Origin: CAYFVR01 sp046541515 | Lineage (GTDB): Bacteria; Desulfobacterota; Desulfobacteria; Desulfobacterales; Desulfococcaceae | DNA: 16,913 nucleotides | Direction: 5' to 3' | NCBI GenBank assembly: GCA_046541515.1 | Contig: JBKHDD010000108.1 | Span: 1-16,913 of the forward strand | Shown here: piece by piece, positions 8,089 to 13,821 of the stretch | Layout of the letters: each line of letters starts with the position of its first letter | Numbering within the stretch: the first letter of the stretch is position 1 | Translations under genes and position numbers: made by a program | Notes under the pieces: model-generated | Databases searched by the model: none | Told to the model about the DNA's origin: nothing | Seen by the model: only the letters and a program-made list of their open reading frames with translations

Positions 8089-9510
8089 ATGGGGGCCGTG
8101 CTGATTGTGGACGACGACAAGTTGTTGCGGGAGGCCTTGTCGGAACACGTTTCGGATTTGGGGCATGAGGTGCTGGCCGCCGCGAGCCTCCAAGAGGGAG
8201 AGGCCCTGGCCCGCACCGAGCCGGTGGATGTGGTCTTTCTGGATGTCCGTCTGCCGGACGGAGACGGACTGGAGGCGGTTCCGGTTTTCCAGAAATCGCC
8301 GGCCTCTCCCCAGGTGATCATCATCACCGGGGTGGGCGATCCGGACGGGGCCGCCATGGCCATCCGTCACGGGGTTTGGGATTATCTGCAAAAACCCTTT
8401 TCCACCGAACAGATCGAGCGCCATATTCGGCGGGTGATCGAGTATCGGCAGCGACGCGGCCCTTCCTGCGAGTCCGCGGCGCTGAAGCGGGAACGGATTA
8501 TTGGGGGCAGCCCCGGACTGATGGAATGTCTGGAGCAGGTGGCCCGGTGCGCCGCCAGCAACGGGTCGGTGCTCGTCACCGGGGAACCCGGGACCGGGAA
8601 AGAGCTTTTCGCCCGGGCCATCCACGCCAACGGCCTTCGGTCGGACCGGCGCTTCGTGACGGTGGACTGCGAGAACATTCCCGAAGAGCTGATGGAAACC
8701 CTCCTTTTCGGCCATGCCCCGGGGCTCGAAGGCTATCCCGGCGGGGGGAAAGACGGCCTGCTTCGACAGGCCGACGGCGGCACCCTGTTTCTGGACGAGG
8801 TGGCGGAGTTGTCTCTGGAAATCCAGAAACGGCTGCTGACCGTTTTGCAGGAACAAAATCCCCGGCCCGTGGGGGCGCGTCGGGACGGCGAAAGCGAATT
8901 TCGCCTCATTGCCTCCACCCGCCAACATCTTTGGCAGATGGCGGACCAGGGCCGTTTTCGCAAGGATTTGCTCCTTCGCCTTCAGGCTTTCCACATCGAA
9001 ATTCCCCCGCTGCGGGAACGGTCCGAGGATATCCTTGAACTCGCGCAGTATTTCGTGCATCATCTGACGGAAAAAAAGGGCGGCCCGCCCAAGTCCCTCT
9101 CCCAGGAAATCATCGAGGTCATTTGCGGCTACGAATGGCCCGGGAACGTCGGCGAGTTGATCCGCGCGCTGGAATCGGCCATGGAGGCGGCGGAGCGGGA
9201 CGCGGTGCTCTTTCCGGTTCACCTGCCGGAGGCGATCCGACTTCGCCACGTGCGTCGGTCGGTCATCCGCAAGCAGTCGGAAAGCCGGCCGGACGGATAT
9301 CCCTCCCTCCCGGCCTCGGCCCAGCTCGCCCGGTCCATGCCCACCTTCCGGGAGGCCCGGGAAGCCACCCTGCTGGCCATGGAAGAGTCCTACCTGCGCC
9401 GGCTTGCGGCGGAAACCAAGGGGGACGTGGCCCGGATGGGAGAAATCGCGGACCTGGGCAAATCCCGCCTGTACAGCCTTTTAAAGAAACACGGTATCTC
9501 CCTGAGCTGA
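8089..9510 (+). CDS. NtrC-type response regulator with atypical AAA+ domain
   Basis: This 473-residue protein has receiver, AAA+ and Fis-type helix-turn-helix domains in order. The receiver is complete: acidic Asp8-Asp10, phospho-acceptor Asp52 (F-L-D-V-R-L-P-D-G-D-G), Thr80 and Lys102 (K-P-F). The AAA+ domain has Walker A G-E-P-G-T-G-K-E (165-172), Walker B G-G-T-L-F-L-D-E (230-237) and the arginine-finger region G-R-F-R-K-D-L. However, the GAFTGA loop that contacts sigma-54 is replaced by G-L-E-G-Y-P (212-217), and the sensor-II segment usually written PGNVREL reads PGNVGEL. The DNA-binding helices lie at about 445-470. It may therefore not activate sigma-54 promoters in the standard way. 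ATG at 8089 follows GGAAAGGAG. No histidine kinase gene is adjacent. Confidence 0.92.
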   Translation: MGAVLIVDDDKLLREALSEHVSDLGHEVLAAASLQEGEALARTEPVDVVFLDVRLPDGDGLEAVPVFQKSPASPQVIIITGVGDPDGAAMAIRHGVWDYLQKPFSTEQIERHIRRVIEYRQRRGPSCESAALKRERIIGGSPGLMECLEQVARCAASNGSVLVTGEPGTGKELFARAIHANGLRSDRRFVTVDCENIPEELMETLLFGHAPGLEGYPGGGKDGLLRQADGGTLFLDEVAELSLEIQKRLLTVLQEQNPRPVGARRDGESEFRLIASTRQHLWQMADQGRFRKDLLLRLQAFHIEIPPLRERSEDILELAQYFVHHLTEKKGGPPKSLSQEIIEVICGYEWPGNVGELIRALESAMEAAERDAVLFPVHLPEAIRLRHVRRSVIRKQSESRPDGYPSLPASAQLARSMPTFREAREATLLAMEESYLRRLAAETKGDVARMGEIADLGKSRLYSLLKKHGISLS

Positions 9511-9574
9511 TCGCGTCCTGCTCTCGCGCGCCGTTTTCTCATCCAGATGAAAGAAGACAGGGGTGCGATGCCGA

Positions 9575-9995
9575 ATCCGATTCTTTTTTTGGCGAGACCG
9601 GGGGGATCCCAACCGGTCCGGATTTGCGCGTTTGGCCGAAACGTTTGCGGAAGAACAATTCCGTTTTCTGGAACAGCCGTCGGCCTTGCGCGGGGCGGTC
9701 CGCCAGGGATGCCGTATCCTGGTGTTTTCCGTCGAAGGACCCCAGGGGCTGGAATCCCCCTTTCGCCCCCGACGGGCGCCGTTTTCAACCCATCCCCGGG
9801 TTTCCGGCTGTTGTTGCTTCTCCCCAAGCCAACCGAGGATGAAGGGGCGCCTTTCCGGATGCCGCCTATCGCCTGAAGCCCTGGCTCGTCCTTCGGGGCG
9901 ATTGGGGGCGCGAGGCGCTTCCGGGCATTCTTCAACGCCCGATCCGAGCGCCCCGGCGGAGACCCGAGGATGTCGTCGGCGTGGGGGAAACCTGA
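9575..9995 (+). pseudogene. Possible frameshifted gene remnant, unidentified
   Basis: Protein-like stretches appear in three successive plus-strand frames. Around 9620-9745 the frame gives F-A-E-E-Q-F-R-F-L-E-Q and then C-R-I-L-V-F-S-V-E-G-P-Q-G. Around 9775-9850 another frame gives G-F-R-L-L-L-L-L-P-K-P. From 9849 the third frame gives A-Y-R-L-K-P-W-L-V-L-R-G-D-W-G-R-E-A-L-P-G-I-L and stops at 9993-9995. The sequence moves from one to the next without a large gap, as expected if one short gene had suffered two frameshifts. I do not recognise the family. Chance open frames in GC-rich DNA are the alternative. Confidence 0.3.
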
Positions 9996-10124
9996 ACCGG
10001 TTTTCCTCGATTGCGGCCCACGGCCCAACGCCGTTGCGTCAAGAAACCATGCCCGTGGAATCGGCAACGCCTTCCTTAAAAATGGGCGAATGATTTCAAG
10101 GCATTGCCGAAAAATTCTCCCCGG

Positions 10125-10142
10125 CCCCCTTCAGAAAGGGGG
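10125..10142 (+). repeat. Small hairpin bordering the direct repeats
   Basis: CCCCCTT (10125-10131) pairs with AAGGGGG (10136-10142) around a 4-nt loop. It abuts the first 29-bp direct repeat and is probably part of the same intergenic repeat element. No U-tract follows, so it is not a convincing terminator. Confidence 0.5.
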
Positions 10143-10241
10143 GTGAGTACGCCTACCTTGGCGCCATTGCTCCCACGGGCTTGCGTATGAAATCCGGGCG
10201 TATGGAATCCGGGGTGAGTACCCTTGCCTTGGCGCCATTGC
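10142..10241. repeat. Two 29-bp direct repeats enclosing a tandem 15-mer
   Basis: The 29-mers at 10142-10170 and 10213-10241 match at 26 of 29 positions; both begin GGTGAGTAC and end CTTGGCGCCATTGC. Between them a 15-bp unit CGTATGRAATCCGGG is present twice in tandem (10184-10198 and 10199-10213) with one difference. The block lies 80 bp upstream of rlmK. It looks like an intergenic repeat element; function unknown. The period of 71 bp and the presence of only two copies argue against CRISPR. Confidence 0.7.
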
Positions 10242-10320
10242 GCCCTCGGCTCCCGCGTCGGGCGGCCGGGACGTTTCTGAACCAATCCTCCAGTCGCCGG
10301 GAAGGGGCGGAAAGTCTTTG

Positions 10321-11289
10321 ATGAGCGAATCCGAACGACCGGAAAAATACCACCGGCAGGCCGAAATGCTGAGCAACCGGGTGCGCAAGCGTTACCGGCA
10401 CTTCGCCAAACGGTTCGCCCGACAAGGCGTTGAGGTGTTTCGGCTGTACGACTGGGACATCCCCGAAATTCGGGCCGTGGTGGACTGGTACGCCGGCCAT
10501 CTGGTGGTGGGGGAGTACACCCGTCGGCAATCGGTGTCGGAATGGCTGCCCATGATGGGGGCCGCCGCCGCCGAGGCCCTGGACGTTCCGCCCGAGCGGC
10601 TGCACCTCAAGGAGCGGCGGGCCGGTTTCCAGGATGGCAAGCGATACGAGCGGCTTGATTTCACCAACGAGAAGATCGCCGTTTCCGAAGGCGACTTCTC
10701 GTTTTGGGTCAACCCCGACGATTTTGTGGACACCGGCCTGTTCGCCGACCACCGGATCACCCGGCAAATGGTGCGGGAACGGGCGGCGGGACGGGATTTT
10801 CTGAATCTCTACTGCTACACCGGGACCTTTACCTGCTACGCCATCCGGGGCGGGGCCCGCGCCAGCGTTTCCGTGGACCGCTCGGAAACCGCCGTTGCCT
10901 GGGCCGGGGAAAACCTGGCGTTGAACGGATTGGCCTCACCGGAACACGAACTTGTTCAGGCCCCCGCCTTTTCATATCTGAATCAGGCCCGGCGGAAAGG
11001 GCGACGTTTTGATCTGGCCGTGGTCGATCCGCCCTCTTTTTCCCAGACCGAAGCCACCGGAGAGGATTTCGACATTCTGCGGGACCACCCTCTGCTGCTG
11101 GAGGCCGTCGCCAAGGTCATGCGGCCGGGCGGGACGATCTTTTTTTCCACCAATCATCAGGATTTCTTCTTTCGACCGCCGCCCTCGCTGGAAGCGGCCG
11201 CCTTCGAGGAAATCACCCACATGACCGTTCCCGAGGACTTCGTCCGCAACCGGCCGCCCATCCATCGGTGCTGGCGGATTCCGATCTGA
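10321..11289 (+). CDS. rlmK: 23S rRNA (guanine-N7) methyltransferase, RlmK type
   Basis: This 322-residue SAM-dependent methyltransferase corresponds to the C-terminal half (RlmK) of the RlmKL fusion known from E. coli, here as a free-standing protein. The N-terminal part shows the family pattern N-R-V-R-K-R-Y-R-H-F-A-K and Y-D-W-D-I-P-E. D-T-G-L-F-A-D-H-R is at 137-145, the SAM-binding motif I F-L-N-L-Y-C-Y-T-G-T-F at 160-170, V-D-R-S at about 185-188, and the D-P-P-S-F-S motif at 236-241. The C-terminal R-N-R-P-P-I-H-R-C-W-R-I-P-I matches the family ending. RlmK makes m7G in 23S rRNA during 50S assembly. The ATG at 10321 is preferred over TTG at 10318; the ribosome binding site is weak (AAGGGG). 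Decayed DNA flanks it on both sides, yet the gene is intact. Confidence 0.88.
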   Translation: MSESERPEKYHRQAEMLSNRVRKRYRHFAKRFARQGVEVFRLYDWDIPEIRAVVDWYAGHLVVGEYTRRQSVSEWLPMMGAAAAEALDVPPERLHLKERRAGFQDGKRYERLDFTNEKIAVSEGDFSFWVNPDDFVDTGLFADHRITRQMVRERAAGRDFLNLYCYTGTFTCYAIRGGARASVSVDRSETAVAWAGENLALNGLASPEHELVQAPAFSYLNQARRKGRRFDLAVVDPPSFSQTEATGEDFDILRDHPLLLEAVAKVMRPGGTIFFSTNHQDFFFRPPPSLEAAAFEEITHMTVPEDFVRNRPPIHRCWRIPI

Positions 11290-11883
11290 CGCCGCGGAAT
11301 CGGCCCCGCCCGCCATCCACGCCGTTCTGGCAAGCCAGATTTGCGACCGCGCGCCCATTGGGCAGATCGCCAACTTCGTCAATACGCCGATTCTGGCGAA
11401 GGTGCTTTGGGAGCGGATTCGTCCGGCGGTCCTGCGGGTATGCGGAAGGAAGGGTTGTTCGACGAAGCGGCCGGCTTTCTGCAAACCGTTTCCGACGCGG
11501 CGGCCGTCGGCCTTCGCAATGCGCCGACCGTGGAAAGGATAGGGCGGGAAGCCCGGCGGATCGCCCCGACGGCCTGGTTTTCCGCGACCGACCAGCTTTC
11601 GATCCATCCTTCCGGTTTTTCTCGACCCCTTCAATCGCGGTCTCCATACCCATCCTCCGCGAATTTCCAGCTTCTTTCCCGCCGTATCGTCTCTTCGCCT
11701 CTTCTTGACCTTCCCCGAAAACCATTCTAAAAACCGTTTCGACTGGTTTTTCCGCTTGGATCGGGTCCATTGGGATGAATGCGGCCAATTATCGAACGGC
11801 GCGTCCGAATCCCGTCGGTTTTTTCATAAAAAAAGATTGGCGCGGTTGAGGTCGGTTCATAAAGGAATTGCGGGAGATTTTTC
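11290..11883. other. 594-bp region without an intact gene
   Basis: The first 330 bp carries coding-like fragments in two frames (listed separately). The rest (about 11640-11883) is less GC-rich, with several T-runs, and I see no gene in it. There is no stem-loop with a T-tract strong enough to call a terminator for rlmK. Confidence 0.5.
11315..11620 (+). pseudogene. Possible frameshifted gene remnant with GAF-like tail
   Basis: In one plus frame, 11315-11432 gives an ordered protein-like stretch (A-V-L-A-S-Q-I-C-D-R-A-P-I-G-Q-I-A-N-F-V, continuing N-T-P-I-L-A-K-V-L-W-E-R-I). After a shift near 11440, the next frame gives L-F-D-E-A-A-G-F-L-Q-T-V-S-D-A-A-A-V-G-L and then R-N-A-P-T-V-E-R-I. That last segment has the look of the final helix of a GAF domain (FL..V.DAAAVAL.NA). 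There is no good start and no single open frame over the whole stretch. The remnant reading is an inference from residue patterns and could be wrong. Confidence 0.35.
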
Positions 11884-12590
11884 TTGAAGCGCTATACGAT
11901 TCCGGCGGCCCCCGCGGCGATGCAGATGTGTCTGGGGGCGACCTGTTCCCGGTCCGTTTTCATGGAGCCCATGGGGGAGCCGACGGGACTGTTCCGGGGG
12001 CCGGTCCAGGCGCCGTTTACGTTGTTTTATTTCCCTTTTCCGGGAACCATGATGTCGGCCGGGACGCCGTTGCCGGGACCGCGGCGGTGCGCGGCAATCG
12101 GCGGGGGCTGGATGCTGGGCGGGCTCGGCGTCCATAATTTGGGCTTCACGATTCCGGGAGTCGGCCTGAAGGCCGGGATCGGCGTCGGCATGGCCCCCAT
12201 TTTCGGTGTCGATCCAGGGGTTTCCGGAAAACAAAGCACTGGCGACCGGCGCAGGCGACGGTTTTGCCGGCCGCGCCGTTTGTGTTGCGTTCCGCCGAAG
12301 GGCTGTGGATTATGGCGCTGCCGACCGGCTTCAACTGCGGCGGGGTACTGGTGGTCTGGGTCAAGGCCGCCGCGCGCAATCGGGGCGGCGCCCACGTTGG
12401 GCAGGGCCACGGTTGGCCGTTCTCCGGGAACATTCCGGCCACGCCCACGTCCATCTTCGCCGGGCCGGCCTTCGACCACTTCGGCCACTTCCAAGTGGCC
12501 CTGACCGTGATCGCCGTTTTGCTGATTGCGACGGCCATGGTGGTCTGGCGCGAAGTTCCGGCCGTGAATGTGAGAGGGGCGGGGAGCGTG
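11884..12590 (+). pseudogene. Degraded OFA-family MFS transporter (oxalate/formate antiporter-like)
   Basis: Three successive frames give recognisable pieces of an OFA-type major facilitator protein. From the TTG at 11884: M-Q-M-C-L-G-A-T-C-S-R-S-V-F-M-E-P-M (helix 1 region) and, further on, G-P-R-R-C-A-A-I-G-G-G-W-M-L-G-G with G-I-G-V-G-M-A-P-I. After a shift near 12200 comes I-Q-G-F-P-E-N-K-A-L-A-T-G, which matches the W-F-P-x-K-x-G-L-A-T-G segment after helix 4. After another shift near 12280 comes G-F-N-C-G-G-V-L-V-V-W-V-K-A-A-A-R and F-S-G-N-I-P-A-T-P-T-S-I-F-A-G, matching helices 10-11. About half the usual 400+ residues (helices 5-9) are absent. With two frameshifts and an internal deletion, it is not functional. 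The last frame stays open into the next gene. Confidence 0.72.
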
Positions 12591-12624
12591 GCGCAACTCC
12601 AAACTCAACCCAAAGGAAAATCCC

Positions 12625-12924
12625 ATGAAAGTCATCGCCGATTTTTGCCTGGTGCCCTTGGGCGTCGGGCTGTCGTTGTCGCCCTACATCGCGGCCTGCG
12701 AAAAAATTCTGAAGGAGGCGGGGTTGGAGACGACGCTCCACGCCTATGGAACGAACATCGAAGGGGAATGGGACGCGGTGGTGGCCGCGGTGAAGCGATG
12801 CCATGAAACGATCCACGAAATGGGCGCGCCGCGGGTTTCCACGACGCTGAAGCTGGGCACCCGGACGGATCGCGCCCAGACCATGGCCGACAAGGTGAAC
12901 AGCGTCACGGAGAAGTTGGCATGA
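12625..12924 (+). CDS. MTH1187 family thiamine-binding-type protein (DUF77)
   Basis: This 99-residue cytoplasmic protein has the small alpha/beta ferredoxin-like fold of the MTH1187/YkoF-related DUF77 family. Typical features are an opening V-I-A-D-F-C-L-V-P-L-G-V-G, S-L-S-P-Y-I-A-A-C, H-A-Y-G-T-N-I-E-G-E-W-D and a final helix after L-K-L-G-T-R-T-D. Members are reported to bind thiamine or related small molecules and form tetramers; the cellular role is not settled. ATG at 12625 has AAAGGA 7 nt upstream. The stop overlaps the start of the following flavoprotein gene by 4 bp (ATGA), so the two are translationally coupled. Confidence 0.9.
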   Translation: MKVIADFCLVPLGVGLSLSPYIAACEKILKEAGLETTLHAYGTNIEGEWDAVVAAVKRCHETIHEMGAPRVSTTLKLGTRTDRAQTMADKVNSVTEKLA

Positions 12925-13769
12925 AAACGGTGCTGGGAATCATCGCCTCGCCGCGCAGGCTGGGAAACTGCGAATTGATGGTCAAGGAGATCGCCCGATC
13001 CATCCCGGAGCCCCATGACCTTCGGTTGCTCCGCCTCCACGATTTCGCAATTGGGTCGTGTCGGGCCTGCTACGCCTGTCTGTTTGGCGATGGCGTATGC
13101 CCGGTCGGCGACGATCTTCCGGCGGCGATCGAAGCGATTGCGGGGGCGGACGCGCTGATCGTGGCGGCGCCGACCTACTACCTGGGGCCCAACGCGGCGC
13201 TGAAGGATTTTTTGGACCGGGGGCTTTCGTTCTACGCCCACGCGGACCGGCTGTGGGGAACCCCCGCCGTGGGGGTTTCGGTGGCGGGAATTCCCGGGCG
13301 GGAAGGGTACGCCAAGCTGGGTATCCAGAGTTTCCTCAAGCTTCTTCTGGCCGATGTGAAGGGCGTCGAAGTGGCCTACGGCGCATTGCCGGGCGAGGTT
13401 TTTCTGAGCGATGAAAACCGGGAGATGGCCGCTGCGCTCGGGAAGGCGCTGTTTGGGGAACCGGTTTCGGCCGCCGGACCGGTCTGCCCGCTGTGCGGCG
13501 GGGACACCTTCCGGTTTCTGGGCGGGGACCAGGTCCGCTGCATGTTGTGCAGCAACGCGGGGCGGATGGAAACCGGGCCGGAGGGGCCGTCCTTCCAGAT
13601 CGAGCGCGGAGAGCACCAGCTTTTCCTGACCCGGAAGGACGTGGAAGACCACGGGGAGTGGCTTCGGTCGATGAAGGATCGATTCATGGAACGGCGGAAG
13701 GAATTGAAACGGCTGATTCTGCCCTATCGGAAGGATGGGGAATGGATTCGGCCGGACGGAGCGGCGTGA
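12921..13769 (+). CDS. Iron-sulfur flavoprotein (Isf-like FMN reductase) with zinc-ribbon-like tail
   Basis: This 282-residue protein has an N-terminal flavodoxin-like/NADPH-dependent FMN reductase fold. G-I-I-A-S-P-R-R-L-G-N-C forms the FMN phosphate loop, and A-A-P-T-Y-Y-L-G-P-N is the second flavin contact. Between them, C47-x2-C50-x2-C53-x6-C60 closely matches the compact cysteine motif of archaeal iron-sulfur flavoprotein Isf, so it probably holds a [4Fe-4S] cluster as well as FMN. Residues 189-210 add C-P-L-C and C-M-L-C pairs, a zinc-ribbon or rubredoxin-like knuckle that most Isf proteins of about 190 residues lack, followed by a charged helical tail. It should shuttle electrons in the cytoplasm, and its neighbour suggests the molybdopterin enzyme as partner. 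ATG at 12921 has GGAG upstream. Confidence 0.85.
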   Translation: MKTVLGIIASPRRLGNCELMVKEIARSIPEPHDLRLLRLHDFAIGSCRACYACLFGDGVCPVGDDLPAAIEAIAGADALIVAAPTYYLGPNAALKDFLDRGLSFYAHADRLWGTPAVGVSVAGIPGREGYAKLGIQSFLKLLLADVKGVEVAYGALPGEVFLSDENREMAAALGKALFGEPVSAAGPVCPLCGGDTFRFLGGDQVRCMLCSNAGRMETGPEGPSFQIERGEHQLFLTRKDVEDHGEWLRSMKDRFMERRKELKRLILPYRKDGEWIRPDGAA

Positions 13770-13821
13770 TCGGATCGAAGGGAACGTTCGGAACTTTCCA
13801 AAAACCGGAGGGAGCGCGTTC

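Larger units (their letters stand above)
9511..10320. other. 810-bp region without an intact gene
   Basis: The left two-thirds contains coding-like fragments in shifting frames (listed separately). The right third contains a hairpin and direct repeats at 10125-10241. Open frames on either strand here have low-complexity Pro/Arg/Gly composition and no recognisable motif. I see no clear terminator for the upstream regulator and no good promoter for rlmK. Confidence 0.5.

Noticed and set aside
6529..9249. Very long open frame (906 codons) on the minus strand
   Set aside because: It runs antisense across the response regulator gene and in another frame through the dehydrogenase, and has Arg/Pro/Gly/His-rich composition with no domain: a shadow of GC-rich coding DNA.
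9390..10067. 225-codon minus-strand open frame
   Set aside because: It begins in the antisense of the regulator's helix-turn-helix end, has no ribosome binding site that I can see, and has a low-complexity Pro/Arg/Gly composition.
10142..10241. Possible mini-CRISPR array
   Set aside because: There are only two imperfect 29-mers, the 42-bp spacing holds a tandem repeat rather than unique spacer DNA, and no cas gene is near.
10076..10388. Two short minus-strand frames over the repeat block
   Set aside because: They simply translate the direct repeats and the antisense of rlmK; the periodic peptides reflect the DNA repeat, not a protein.
12264..12806. 180-codon open frame overlapping the DUF77 gene
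   Set aside because: Only its first part matches the OFA transporter; after about 12590 it is an out-of-frame read of the intact DUF77 gene.
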